This document shows, in pieces, positions 7,533 through 15,783 of a DNA stretch of 27,853 bases. The position numbers and the translations under genes were made by a program. The stretch is from JACDAN01 sp963802375. GTDB lineage: Bacteria; Actinomycetota; Thermoleophilia; Gaiellales; Gaiellaceae. The notes beneath the pieces are model-generated. The model saw only the letters and a list, made by a program, of their open reading frames with translations. It ran no database searches and was not told where the DNA came from. The number at the start of each line of letters is the position of its first letter. The first letter of the stretch is position 1. The stretch covers positions 1-27,853 of the forward strand of contig CAWDIJ010000016.1 in the NCBI GenBank assembly GCA_963802375.1. The letters are read 5' to 3'.

Positions 7533-8444
7533 TCAGGTAAGCAGGCCCGACGGGGACACGCCCGGGTGGCGTGACGAGATCCTGACCCGCAGCGCGGAGG
7601 GCAGGATCTCGAAGTCGAGCGGCGGGCTCAGATCGACCGCTTCGCCGTCGATGCCGGCATGGATCTGCGCCGGCCCATCCACCTCGAGCGAGGTCGCGGT
7701 CCACGCTCGCCCGGGCGTCCGGCTACTGCCCGGCGCGTCAAGGACGATGACCCCGAGACGGCCACTGTCGAGCCTCGGCCGCGTGCCTTGTGCCAGCGGT
7801 CGATCGACGGCGTAGCGATTGTTCGAAACGAGGACGACAGCCGGATCCCGGTGCTCGCGGCCTTGGTCGTCGACGAGGCGGAGCTCAGGTGCCGCTGCAC
7901 TGGGTCCGAGCACCTCGCGTGCCGTCTCGAACAGCGTTCGCGCCTTCGCGCCGCGATACGCCGGCTGGCTAACCGCCTCGCCGTAGATCCCTAGCGAGAC
8001 GTTGTTGAGAAACAGGCGACCGTTTACCCTGCCCATGTCGATCAGGCGCTCGACGCCGTCGGTGAACGCCTCGAGCGCCCCGACCAAGTCGTTCCGGTCG
8101 ATGCCCAGGTCGAGCGCGAAGTGGTTTCGCGTGCCCGCAGGAACACAGACGAGTGGAAGGTCGTGCTGCCGAGCGGCCGCGGCGACGACGGCGAGTGACC
8201 CGTCGCCACCGGCGACGCCGAGTGCATCCGCGCCACCCTCGACGGCCTCACGAACGAGCGCCGTGAGTTTCCGATCGGGGCCGACGACGCTCACCTCGAT
8301 TCCTTGTTCGCGCGCATGCTTCGCCAGTTCCGCGCGCACGGCCTTTCCGCCGCCGGACGCCGGATTGACGAACAAGACCGGCTGTCCCGGCGGATCGACG
8401 CGTCGCCAGCCGCGGTGCGCCAGCTGCTGGTCATGTCGGTTCAT
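7533..8444 (-). CDS. Diacylglycerol/sphingosine kinase-family lipid kinase, 303 aa
   Basis: Soluble DAGK_cat-family protein of typical length (about 300 aa), related to YegS/BmrU/DgkB. Catalytic-domain motifs: VLFVNPASGGGKA at 23-35, the nucleotide-binding GGDGS at 79-83 followed by VVAAAARQHDLPLVCVPAGT, and the family signature GTRNHFALDLG at about 104-114. The C-terminal beta-sandwich has FLNNVSLGIYGEAV, VVLVSNNRY and a DGEAVDLSPP strand near the end. The reaction is ATP-dependent phosphorylation of a lipid hydroxyl, such as diacylglycerol. ATG 8444 lacks a clear Shine-Dalgarno sequence; another ATG lies three codons upstream out of frame. It converges with the YceI gene, whose frameshifted extension would overlap its 3' end by about 40 bases. 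Confidence 0.9.
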   Translation of the reverse strand: MNRHDQQLAHRGWRRVDPPGQPVLFVNPASGGGKAVRAELAKHAREQGIEVSVVGPDRKLTALVREAVEGGADALGVAGGDGSLAVVAAAARQHDLPLVCVPAGTRNHFALDLGIDRNDLVGALEAFTDGVERLIDMGRVNGRLFLNNVSLGIYGEAVSQPAYRGAKARTLFETAREVLGPSAAAPELRLVDDQGREHRDPAVVLVSNNRYAVDRPLAQGTRPRLDSGRLGVIVLDAPGSSRTPGRAWTATSLEVDGPAQIHAGIDGEAVDLSPPLDFEILPSALRVRISSRHPGVSPSGLLT

Positions 8445-8626
8445 GTCAGGCGTCCTGCCGGTGTGTTCGTCGGTCTGTCGCCGTTCGATCGGATACGTGC
8501 GTCACATGATGGCCGTCGCGAACGAGAGCGGTGGTGGCAGCACCCGCTGCGGGCGTGGCAGCGGGCTGGCAGCGACGCGCGAGAAGGTGCCTGCGACAGG
8601 AAGACCCGAACGAAAGGAGCAGCAAA

Positions 8627-9235
8627 ATGGCTGAGGTCGAAAACGTGGTGGTTGTTCGATTCAGCGAGCCGAGCAAGGCCTACCAGGCGTTGAGCGTGCT
8701 GAAGGAGTGCGACGCCGAGGGGCGCATCGCGCTGAGGTCCGCGGCGGTCGTGGAACGCACGTCGAAGGGCGAGCTGCGCATCCCGGAGGGCGCCGACAAC
8801 GTCGGCCTCATCGGGACGGCGAGCGGTTCGCTGATCGGAATGCTCATCGGCGTCCTGGGCGGGCCCGTGGGTGTTCTCGTCGGCTGGGGCTCCGGAGCCT
8901 TGATCGGCGGGGCGTTCGACATCGATCGCGCCGTGAAGTCGGATGAGGCGCTCACCGCTCTCGGCACGGCGATCCCGCCCGAGTCGACTGCCGTGATCGC
9001 GACCGTGGCCGAGCCGGCGGTCGAAGTGATCGACGGAGAGATGGCCAAGCTCGAGGGCGAGCTGACGCGCCGTCCGGTCGCCGAGGTCATGGACGAGCTC
9101 GAGGCGGCGGAGGAGGCCGCCGAGGCGGCCGCACGCGAAGCGCGTCGAACACTGCGCGAAGAGCGAAAGGCCGAGCTGAGCGCCAGCCTCGACGCACGCG
9201 TAGGAACGCTGAAGGAGAAGCTCCACGTCTCCTGA
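8627..9235 (+). CDS. DUF1269-family protein with glycine-zipper membrane hairpin, 202 aa
   Basis: ATG 8627 sits eight bases behind aaaggagc, so the start is secure; upstream in-frame extensions are unlikely. The N-terminus (VVVVRFSEPSKAYQALSVL) is the ferredoxin-like domain of DUF1269 proteins. A Gly-rich hydrophobic hairpin follows at about 60-100 (GTASGSLIGMLIGVLGGPVGVLVGWGSGALIGG, a glycine-zipper pattern). A second domain comes next (ESTAVIATVAEPAVEVIDGEMAKLEGELTRRPV). The C-terminal ~60 residues are a charged Ala/Glu/Arg helix, probably coiled coil. The biochemical role of this family is not established; members are common beside stress genes. A strong hairpin terminator follows at 9281-9318. 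The 180 bases upstream, divergent from the lipid kinase, must hold the promoter. Confidence 0.85.
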   Translation: MAEVENVVVVRFSEPSKAYQALSVLKECDAEGRIALRSAAVVERTSKGELRIPEGADNVGLIGTASGSLIGMLIGVLGGPVGVLVGWGSGALIGGAFDIDRAVKSDEALTALGTAIPPESTAVIATVAEPAVEVIDGEMAKLEGELTRRPVAEVMDELEAAEEAAEAAAREARRTLREERKAELSASLDARVGTLKEKLHVS

Positions 9236-9280
9236 CAACGGCCCGCCGTGAGGCGGTTGCGGCTTGGAACGAATCGCCGT

Positions 9281-9318
9281 CGAAGCCCGGTGACCGAGAG
9301 GTCGGCGGGCTTCGGCGT
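9281..9318 (+). terminator. Intrinsic-type terminator behind the DUF1269 gene
   Basis: Arms cgaagcccg (9281-9289) and cgggcttcg (9306-9314) enclose a second stem, gacc/ggtc, with a gaga loop, giving a long near-perfect hairpin. A short T-containing run (gcgtttct) follows. It lies 46 bases after the DUF1269 stop and before the convergent small ORF ending at 9333, and probably separates the two. Confidence 0.7.
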
Positions 9319-9332
9319 TTCTGCCCCCGCCG

Positions 9333-9542
9333 CTAGAGGTCGATGCCGAGCTTCCGCAGCTCGACGATCGCCGATCGGCGCCACCGGATCGTGTCGGGCG
9401 AGAACGGAAGCGTGAACGGCATCCCGTTCTGTTTGCGGAGCGGCTTGCCGTCGCGCAGGACGCGGTAGTGCCCCGGCGTCGACTCGACCGTGAGGCCGAC
9501 CGCCTCGAGGCGGCGGATGAACTCGCGCACGTCCTTCCTCAT
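9333..9542 (-). CDS. Small HicA-like protein, 69 aa (hypothetical)
   Basis: MRKDVREFIRRLEAVGL, then ESTPGHYRVLRDGKPLRKQ, then PFTLPFSPDTIRWRRSAIVELRKLGIDL. The order of a helix, a 'GHYRV' strand turn, a Pro-containing strand and a C-terminal helix ending in 'L+KLGI' resembles the double-stranded-RNA-binding fold of HicA toxins ('G.HH.......PHP...I..GTLR.ILKQAGI'). The catalytic His position is only loosely matched and no HicB-like partner is adjacent, so a working toxin-antitoxin pair is not supported. The frame extends to an ATG at 9620, adding 26 residues of low-complexity Ser/Pro sequence; I prefer ATG 9542, where the conserved-looking part starts. No good ribosome binding site precedes either. 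Confidence 0.5.
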   Translation of the reverse strand: MRKDVREFIRRLEAVGLTVESTPGHYRVLRDGKPLRKQNGMPFTLPFSPDTIRWRRSAIVELRKLGIDL

Positions 9543-9620
9543 CTCAGGCCGGGGACCCGGTCGAGATAGCTTGCCAGCTGAATTCGACGGCGACGCTGGG
9601 AGAGCCTTGACCTCCGCCAT

Positions 9621-9841
9621 TTCGTGAGTCGCACGCCGGCTTCGCGGTCGGCCTGGACGCGAACAAGAACGGCTTGTCTTCGCGACTCCCGCAAGGGTTT
9701 CGGTCGGTTTTCGGCCGTTTCGGCCCCACCCGAACGCCCGTTTGTGTAGTCGGCGTCAAGAGTGATGATCGATACAAGTCCGACAGTGGCGAAGGGCGCG
9801 GTTCGAGTCGGCCGAGCACCAGGTTGCTCTGGTTGGCGCTG
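9621..9841. other. Intergenic region without a supportable gene
   Basis: No convincing coding frame on either strand. It contains a run of ccgaaa-type repeats on the minus strand around 9697-9723. It probably carries the promoter of the small minus-strand ORF. Longer frames crossing here are Arg/Ser-rich shadows. Confidence 0.4.
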
Positions 9842-9873
9842 GCCCGGCGGCGGCTTGGACGCCGCCGCCGGGC
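9842..9873 (-). terminator. Strong GC hairpin behind the ScyD-like gene
   Basis: A 13-bp perfect stem (gcccggcggcggc pairing with gccgccgccgggc) with a 6-nt loop lies 10 bases downstream of the ScyD-like gene's stop on the minus strand. No T tract follows, so termination would be hairpin-dependent without a classic U run. Confidence 0.55.
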
Positions 9874-9883
9874 GAATCCGGCT

Positions 9884-10960
9884 CTACGGCTCGATACGCA
9901 GGACCTCACCGATGCCCGCGCTCGCTCCCCGGTTGGAGACGTAGAAGGCGCCGTCGGGGCCGATCGTGAATGCCGACGGCCGCGTGAGACCGGCGTAGAG
10001 GACCGCATGCGGCGGCCCTGCACTGACGCGGACAATGCTGCCGGGGCAGGCGAAGAATGGCCCGCACGAGCCGTGCTGGAGTGCATACAGCGTGCCGTCG
10101 TCGGCGAAAACGAGATCGACGACCGCGGTCAGGCCGCTGGCGTACACGCTTGTGCTTCCGTCCGGTCCGATCCGGTGGATGCGCGCGAACCCGGTCGGGA
10201 ACGGGGCTCCGGTGAGCTCGGAAACGTAGAGGGAACCGTCAGGGCCCTGCGCGATCGCGGTCGCGACGGATTCGACGAACGGTGGCCCGAACGGGAGCGG
10301 GTTCGGTCGGGCCCCCCACGCGGCCAGCGTCGACGTGTCCCCACTTGCCGTCACCTCGAGCACGCTGTTCCCGCCGGCGTCGGCGACGATCTGACGGCCG
10401 GGGAGGGCGAGGACCCCGTAGGGGTTCGAGTCGATGAGCCCGCCGTCCGGATTGTTCGCCGCCTCGTAGGAGACGGGATCGGCGATTTCCTTGATCTCGC
10501 CGGAGGCCGATAGCTTCAGCAACCTGCCTGAGAGCACGAGCTGGGGACTCAGCAGGTCGCGCACGGCCGGAGTGCCCGGCAGTCCCATGGTGACGTAAGC
10601 GCCGCCCCGACCCTGGAAGGAGATGTCCTCGGGGCCGGATTCCGCCTCGATCCCGCTCGCGGGTGCCATCGACGGCAGGCCGGTCACCCACTTTTCCTGG
10701 ACGCCGTGCCAGAGGCGGCTGATCGCGCCGGTCGGCCCGTAGCACGTCAGCAGGCCCCGGTTGACCCGGCACGGCGGTCCGCTCCCACCCCGGCCCGTCT
10801 CAGTGACATAGAGGGCGCCCTCTGGGCCGAACGCGAGTCCGCGTGGATTGTCGAGGCCCGTCATCACCGTCGTCACGGTCGCCGCCGCCGCACTGGCCGC
10901 CAATGTCAGGGCCGCCACCGCGAGCGCCAGCAGGCCGCTTACTCGTTGGAGTCTCGTCAT
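9884..10960 (-). CDS. ScyD/ScyE-family secreted beta-propeller protein, 358 aa
   Basis: ATG 10960 follows gagaggagagg, a strong ribosome binding site. A cleavable signal peptide is clear (MTRLQRVSG, then a Leu/Ala core ending ASAAAA near residue 27). The mature protein consists of NHL-like repeats: NPRGLAFGPEGALYVTE, ATAIAQGPDGSLYVSE, VVDLVFADDGTLYALQ, SAFTIGPDGAFYVSN. These form a six- or seven-bladed propeller, the pattern of the ScyD/ScyE family named after cyanobacterial scytonemin genes. There is no sign of scytonemin biosynthesis here, so the name marks the fold only. Two Cys pairs (PPCRVNRGLLTCYG and CGPFFACPG) may form disulfides outside the cell. It follows the small secreted Cys-containing protein gene by 30 bases, on the same strand, so the two are probably exported products of one transcript. 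Confidence 0.85.
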   Translation of the reverse strand: MTRLQRVSGLLALAVAALTLAASAAAATVTTVMTGLDNPRGLAFGPEGALYVTETGRGGSGPPCRVNRGLLTCYGPTGAISRLWHGVQEKWVTGLPSMAPASGIEAESGPEDISFQGRGGAYVTMGLPGTPAVRDLLSPQLVLSGRLLKLSASGEIKEIADPVSYEAANNPDGGLIDSNPYGVLALPGRQIVADAGGNSVLEVTASGDTSTLAAWGARPNPLPFGPPFVESVATAIAQGPDGSLYVSELTGAPFPTGFARIHRIGPDGSTSVYASGLTAVVDLVFADDGTLYALQHGSCGPFFACPGSIVRVSAGPPHAVLYAGLTRPSAFTIGPDGAFYVSNRGASAGIGEVLRIEP

Positions 10961-10990
10961 CTCAGACCTCTCCTCTCGCTTGTTCGGGCT

Positions 10991-11347
10991 CTAGAAGTGC
11001 TCGCACCGGAAGTAGCCGATCGGTGCAATGAAGAAGTACTGCCCTCCGGCCTGTGGGCACGGCTGTCCTCGATAGAGGTCGGTCCTGATCAGGTGGATCG
11101 TTCCGATGAAGCCCCCGTCGAGGCCGAAGACCTGGAAGCTGTACGACGGCCGCCGGTTGGGATCCGGTGGAGCCGTCGGCCTGCCGTGACCGGGATTGCT
11201 GCAGACGATGCGCGGGGCGCCCGGGTCGAGGAAGCACGTCCAGCCCGCGGCGGCCAGCTGCGCGGGCGTCGCTCCTTCGGCCGTCGTTGCCGCTGCAAGG
11301 CTCAGCGACGCCACGAGCGTCCCGATCGCGATTGCGACCCTCAGCAT
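10991..11347 (-). CDS. Small secreted protein with four cysteines, 118 aa (hypothetical)
   Basis: ATG 11347 follows ggaaggagcgaaggc, a good ribosome binding site. Residues 1-25 are a signal peptide (MLRVAIAIGTLVASLSLAAA...EGA). The mature part begins with TPAQLAAAGWTCFLDPGAP and contains CSNPGHGRP, a FQVFGLDGGFIGT strand and QPCPQAGGQYFFIAPIGYFRCEHF at the end. Cys at about 38, 49, 97 and 115 could form two disulfides. I do not recognise a named family; 'A.L..AGW.C' motifs occur in small exported actinobacterial proteins. It is first in a two-gene minus-strand unit with the ScyD-like protein and is divergent from the membrane BTAD regulator (starts 102 bases apart). Confidence 0.75.
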   Translation of the reverse strand: MLRVAIAIGTLVASLSLAAATTAEGATPAQLAAAGWTCFLDPGAPRIVCSNPGHGRPTAPPDPNRRPSYSFQVFGLDGGFIGTIHLIRTDLYRGQPCPQAGGQYFFIAPIGYFRCEHF

Positions 11348-11448
11348 GCCTTCGCTCCTTCCGCTCGCTGTTGTTGACCCCGCGACGATCTACCCAGCAT
11401 CTGAAGCGCGGCCAAAAAAGCGCCAAAGTCCGGCTTAGAATCGGTCTC

Positions 11449-13290
11449 ATGACCGGTACACAATCGCCCGCGCCGGCGATTGCTTCGACCACCCTCCAGT
11501 TTCGTCTGCTGGGGAGGGTGGAGGCGCTTCGCGACGGCGTCGCGCTCGATCTAGGGGCACGCAAGCAGCGCGCGGTGCTCGCGCTGCTGCTGCTCAATGC
11601 GAACCGAGTGCTCTCCTCCGAGCGACTGATCGAGGAGCTCTGGGGCGACTCGCCGCCGGAAACTGCGAGGGCGGCGCTGCAGGTCTACATTGCCGGCCTT
11701 CGCAAGGCGTTGGGGACGGACGGCGGAAGGCTTCGGACGAGCGCACCCGGGTACGTCCTCGACGTCGAGCGCGGAGTGCTGGACCTCGACCGCTTTGCCG
11801 AGCTGAGGGCGAAAGCGCGGGCTTCTACGGGCGACGAGCACAAGGCGGCGCTCCTGCACGATGCACTCGGGCTCTGGCGCGATACACCTTTGTCCGAGCT
11901 CAGCAGCGAGCCGTTCGCCCCCGCCGCCATAGCTCAGCTCGAGGAGCTGCGCCTCGGGGCACTCGAAGAGCGCATCGACGCCGATCTCGCGCTCGGGCGT
12001 CATCGCGCGCTTGTGACCGAGCTCGATGCGCTCGTCGCCGCGTATCCCTACCGGGAGCGCCTGCGCGCGCAGCTGATGCTCGCCCTCTACCGATCCGGGC
12101 GACAGGCGGACGCGCTATACGCCTACCAGGCGGGTCGACGGGCACTGAGTGACGAGCTCGGGCTGCGGCCAAGCCAGGAGCTCCGGGACCTCGAGTCCGC
12201 GATCCTCCGGCAGGACGTAGCGCTCTCAGCAGCTGTCAACGGCTCCCGCGCGGCAGACGAGGCTGCCGGTGCGGTGGCGCCGGCAGTGGCTCATCCGCGG
12301 CACCGATTTGGCGGAGCCCGCTCGGGGGTCTGGTTCGGGGTCGTTCTGGCGATTGGGCTGGCCGTCATTGCCGCCGCGATTGTGGCCCTCGTGCTCCGCG
12401 GCGACTCACCGTCTATCAGCGCACCACCGAACTCGGTCGCCGTGATCGACCCGGCCAGGAACAAGGTTGTGAACGCGACGCCCGTCGGGCCGCGACCCGG
12501 CCCGATGGCCGAGGGTGGGGGGTCTCTCTGGGTCGGCAACGTCGACGACAGGACGCTGACGCGCATCGATCCGGACTCGGGCCAGATCCTCAAGACCATC
12601 ACGCTTCCTGCGACACCTACCGGAATCGCGTTCGGCTTCGATGCCGTCTGGGTCGCGCACGGACGGAGCGGACAGCTGTCGCGCGTGGACCCCCAGTACA
12701 ACCGGGTGACGAAAACGCTCGACCTGGCAGGAAGGTCACTCTACTTCCCGACCGGCAGCGTCGATGTCGGAGCTGGGTGGGTCTGGGTCGTCTTCGGCAA
12801 CTCCCTGCTCGCGCGCGTCGATCCATCCGCCGTTCGCGAATCGGGCACGACGTTGGCCGGCGTCGGGGCGGCCGCGATTCTCGTGAACAGCGGCTCAGTC
12901 TGGGTCGCGAACTCCGGCGACGCCAACGTGCAGCGTTTCGATCCGACGACGTTCGAGGAGGGGCCGGTGGATGAGATCACCGTGGGCCGGGGCCCAACAG
13001 CCATGGCGGCCGGCGACGACGCAATCTGGGTGACGTCTTCCGGTGACGATCTGGTCGCGCGCGTCGATCCCGGCGCGGGCTCCGTCGCCACAATGATTTC
13101 CGTCGGCGAGAAGCCAGAGGCCGTTGCGGTCGGAGCAGGCGCGGTCTGGGTCGCGAACTCGGGCGGCGCGACCGTCTCTCGCATCGATCCGAAGAAGGCC
13201 AAGGTGGCAGAGGAGATCCCCGTCGGCAACGCCCCTCACGGCATCGCCTTCGCCGACGGCGCCGTGCATGTCACGGTTCAGGCCCCGTAG
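11449..13290 (+). CDS. Membrane-anchored BTAD transcriptional regulator with extracytoplasmic beta-propeller, 613 aa
   Basis: ATG 11449. Residues ~16-110 are an OmpR-type winged helix (LQFRLLGRVEALRDG, LIEELWGDSPPETAR), and 113-255 the BTAD domain (YRERLRAQLMLALYRSGRQADAL). One membrane helix follows at about 294-316 (VWFGVVLAIGLAVIAAAIVALVL). The remainder is a seven-bladed propeller of YncE/virginiamycin-lyase type, with blades marked by GSLWVGN, DAVWVAH, GWVWVVF, GSVWVAN, DAIWVTS, GAVWVAN and GAVHVTV, each paired with an 'RIDP/RVDP' strand. A cytoplasmic DNA-binding head and an external sensor-like domain make it a one-component transmembrane regulator. It converges on an ABC-type substrate-binding protein gene five bases downstream. 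The ligand and the target genes are unknown. A longer upstream frame is not credible. Confidence 0.9.
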   Translation: MTGTQSPAPAIASTTLQFRLLGRVEALRDGVALDLGARKQRAVLALLLLNANRVLSSERLIEELWGDSPPETARAALQVYIAGLRKALGTDGGRLRTSAPGYVLDVERGVLDLDRFAELRAKARASTGDEHKAALLHDALGLWRDTPLSELSSEPFAPAAIAQLEELRLGALEERIDADLALGRHRALVTELDALVAAYPYRERLRAQLMLALYRSGRQADALYAYQAGRRALSDELGLRPSQELRDLESAILRQDVALSAAVNGSRAADEAAGAVAPAVAHPRHRFGGARSGVWFGVVLAIGLAVIAAAIVALVLRGDSPSISAPPNSVAVIDPARNKVVNATPVGPRPGPMAEGGGSLWVGNVDDRTLTRIDPDSGQILKTITLPATPTGIAFGFDAVWVAHGRSGQLSRVDPQYNRVTKTLDLAGRSLYFPTGSVDVGAGWVWVVFGNSLLARVDPSAVRESGTTLAGVGAAAILVNSGSVWVANSGDANVQRFDPTTFEEGPVDEITVGRGPTAMAAGDDAIWVTSSGDDLVARVDPGAGSVATMISVGEKPEAVAVGAGAVWVANSGGATVSRIDPKKAKVAEEIPVGNAPHGIAFADGAVHVTVQAP

Positions 13291-13295
13291 CGCTT

Positions 13296-14960
13296 CTATT
13301 TCAGACAGACGGCCGTGAGGTCGAGCTGGGGCCGGAGAATGATGCAGCCGACGCGCTTCGAGACGAACGTTGGTTCGCTGAGGACACGAATCGCCGCGAA
13401 GGGAGCGGCTTTGCGGGCAAGTCGAACGTCGAGTGCTCCGTAAGCCTGCCGACGAGCCCGGCCTTCGCGGAGGCCAGCCGCTCGCCGCATGTCAGCGTTG
13501 AATCGGCTCGAGCTGAACCGGGCGAAGTTCGTTCCGCCGATGTTCTGCCCGTCCAGCAGGACGTTGACGTAAGCGCTCGGATCCGGAATGTTCGGAGACC
13601 AGAGCACGAGTGCCAGATCCCAGGGCTCACCGGTCGCCGCCAGCCGAGTCAGGTATGCCGCCGACGCGATGTGGTCAGGGAACGCCTTGATCCTCACCTC
13701 GAGCCCGATCTCAGCCAGTTGCTGTTTTGCGAGCTGCGCGACTGCCAGCGGTCCGGGGAAGTCGGGCGCATACAGCACAGCCACGCCGCCGCGCAGGTTT
13801 CCACGCGCGAGTTCACGTGCTTGTCGGAGATCTCGGTGTTGGAGTGGATAGATCGGCGCGTTGCGGAACCCCGGCACAATCGGCGGGACGTACTGGTCGG
13901 TAAGACGCCCTGTCAGCGGGCCGCCGCCCACTCCCTGGAGCGCCTGCCGGTCGAGAGCGAAATTCACTGCCCGGCGCAGCTTGGGGTTGGCCCGGAACAG
14001 CGGACGCGAGTTGTTGAACGCGAGCATGCTCAGCGTGAGCCCCGGCTTGAGAAAGAACTGCGAGCGATTGATGCCGTACTTCTGCCGGAGGCCGAGCGCC
14101 GGGTCGAGAAAGACGGGCGCGACGTTGTGCCCCCAGTCCGCCTCGCCTCGCTCGATCCGCTGGATCATCTCCCTCGGTGACGGCGCCTTGAGGTCGACCT
14201 CGAAGCCGTCGACGTGGTGAGGCCGGCGGCCGCCATAGAACCGGTTCCGCCGGAGCATGACCCGCTCGCCCGACCGGTAGTCGACGACGTGGTAGGGGCC
14301 TGCGGTTGGGAAGGGCCCCCATCCCTCCGGGTCGGTCGGAAGAGCCGGGGGGACGGCGCAGAAGAAGGGCAGTGTCGTCAACGCCGGGAAGTCGGGCGCC
14401 GGCCGCGTGAAGCGGACTGTGAGCGTATTGCCACGGGCCACGACGCCTGAAGCGGCCCGTCGCCGCTGCGAGAGCACCTCCGCGGCCCCGACGATGTCGC
14501 GCGTGAACATTGCCCCGGGCGACTTGATCGAAGGATCAAGCGTCCGGTTGATCGCGCGCGCGAAAGCACTCGCTCGGACGGGCTTGCCGTCGCTGAAGCG
14601 AAAACTCCTGCGTAGCGTGAACGTGAATGTCTTCAAGTCCTGCGACGTCTTCGGGAAGCGCTCGGCGACCTCGGGTGCCAAGCGGAAGCCTGCGGGGGGT
14701 GCCCTGTCGGGATAGGTCATCAGTCGCGCGCAGGTCGTGTCGATGACCGCCCAGCCGGGAGCCGTGAAGGACAGGGCAGGGTCTATGTGGTCGAGCCGTG
14801 CCTGGACGGCGAAAGTGATGCGGAAGATCCCGCCCCGCTGCCGCTCCGGCGCGCCGATCGCGCCGGGCTGAATCCCGAGCGCGAGCACCGTAGTGGCCAC
14901 GATGAACGCGAGTGCTAGGCGGTTCAGCTGGCCGGCTACCTTGGGATGCCGTTCACGCAC
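13296..14960 (-). CDS. Peptide/oligopeptide-type ABC transporter substrate-binding protein (SBP family 5), 554 aa
   Basis: The GTG at 14960 follows ggagaggcgacg. An N-terminal signal sequence (LNRLALAFIVATTVLALGI, up to about residue 37) directs export. No lipobox Cys is visible. The mature protein has the SBP_bac_5 pattern: 'LDHIDPALS', 'LAPEVAERFPK', 'FTFTLRRSFRFSDGKPVRASAFARAINR' near 115, 'TAGPYHVVDYRSGERVMLRRNRFYGG', 'RRAVNFALDRQALQGVGGG' and 'DLALVLWSPNIPDPSAYVNVLLDG' near the end. Family members deliver peptides, nickel or other solutes to an ABC importer, but no permease or ATPase gene is nearby. It is convergent with the membrane BTAD-propeller regulator, which suggests a sensory rather than a transport role. 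Confidence 0.88.
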   Translation of the reverse strand: MRERHPKVAGQLNRLALAFIVATTVLALGIQPGAIGAPERQRGGIFRITFAVQARLDHIDPALSFTAPGWAVIDTTCARLMTYPDRAPPAGFRLAPEVAERFPKTSQDLKTFTFTLRRSFRFSDGKPVRASAFARAINRTLDPSIKSPGAMFTRDIVGAAEVLSQRRRAASGVVARGNTLTVRFTRPAPDFPALTTLPFFCAVPPALPTDPEGWGPFPTAGPYHVVDYRSGERVMLRRNRFYGGRRPHHVDGFEVDLKAPSPREMIQRIERGEADWGHNVAPVFLDPALGLRQKYGINRSQFFLKPGLTLSMLAFNNSRPLFRANPKLRRAVNFALDRQALQGVGGGPLTGRLTDQYVPPIVPGFRNAPIYPLQHRDLRQARELARGNLRGGVAVLYAPDFPGPLAVAQLAKQQLAEIGLEVRIKAFPDHIASAAYLTRLAATGEPWDLALVLWSPNIPDPSAYVNVLLDGQNIGGTNFARFSSSRFNADMRRAAGLREGRARRQAYGALDVRLARKAAPFAAIRVLSEPTFVSKRVGCIILRPQLDLTAVCLK

Positions 14961-15229
14961 CGTCGCCTCTCCATCAACAGCCTAAGACCTCTCGAACGCG
15001 AGTACTAGGCCCTGCGCAGGCATCGCTGAGCGCGCACTGACTGTGCCGTGTGCCGTGTGCCCTGCGCTGACGAGCCTCGTATTCGCATCAATACCTGAGG
15101 CGCGAGGTATCGCCGCTACTCGCAGGCATTTACGGCTGCGCAACGCACCGAGCTCCTGCACGTGTGCTGCCCGCATATCATCCTGGACGCCTAACGAGAC
15201 AACAAACTATATCGATTTGCGGTATTTTA
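14961..15229. other. Intergenic region between the SBP gene and tRNA-Asp
   Basis: No supportable gene. It holds a short tandem repeat gtgccgtgt around 15045-15060. The 50 bases just left of the tRNA are unusually AT-rich (acaaactatatcgatttgc), which on the minus strand is the tRNA 3' trailer and probable termination zone. The SBP promoter should lie near 14980-15040. Confidence 0.5.
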
Positions 15230-15303
<74 letters not shown>

Positions 15304-15330
15304 TAGCGCAGATACGCAGTCTAGCGCTGC

Positions 15331-15759
15331 CTAGATTGCAGTCAGCCCGAGTTGGCGGAGGAGCGTGACGCCGTCCGAGTAGACGTCCTTCCGCGCGACG
15401 AGGCCGTCCTCGATCGGGATCACGTCCATCCCGCGGTACTCGACGCTCTTGCCGGTCGGCTCGACCTCCATGCCGGCGCGGTTCATCTTGCCGAGATGGG
15501 TGCCGCGAGCCGTCCACTCCTGGACGATGAGGTCGTCGCGGATGTAGCGCCGCCGCGTCTCGAACTCCAGATCCGGGAAGACGGTGAAGATCCCGCGGAT
15601 CGCGCTGCCGATCGCCTCCCGGCCGACGTTGACGTCTCCGGTCGTGTGGTTCTCGAAGACGGAGTCCTCGGTGTGTAGGTCGACAATCGCGTCGACGTCG
15701 TGCTCGTTCCAGGCCGCGTTGTAGCGGTCGATCAGCTCCTCGAGTGCAGTCCCGTCCAT
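15331..15759 (-). CDS. NTF2/SnoaL-like protein (ketosteroid-isomerase fold), 142 aa
   Basis: MDGTALEELIDRYNAAWNEHDVDAIVDLHTEDSVFENHTTG is the classic start of a SnoaL-like/NTF2 domain: a helix, then 'WN.HD.DA....T.D..FE'. The rest also fits: AIGSAIRGIFTVFPDLEFETRRR, IVQEWTARGTHLGKM, and a C-terminal YRGMDVIPIEDGLVARKDVYSD strand pair. The length (about 140) is standard. Such proteins form a cone-shaped barrel that acts as a small-molecule isomerase, hydrolase or binding protein; no specific activity can be assigned. ATG 15759 fits the family start. Only 24 bases separate it from the divergent GTG of the MarP-like gene, so one or both transcripts are probably leaderless. Confidence 0.85.
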   Translation of the reverse strand: MDGTALEELIDRYNAAWNEHDVDAIVDLHTEDSVFENHTTGDVNVGREAIGSAIRGIFTVFPDLEFETRRRYIRDDLIVQEWTARGTHLGKMNRAGMEVEPTGKSVEYRGMDVIPIEDGLVARKDVYSDGVTLLRQLGLTAI

Positions 15760-15783
15760 GAGGCTGGCTAGCGTACCCCGCGA

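Noticed and set aside
9775..9832. tRNA-like T arm (ggttcgagtc) before accacca-like sequence
   Set aside because: The flanking stems do not pair and no D or anticodon arm is present.
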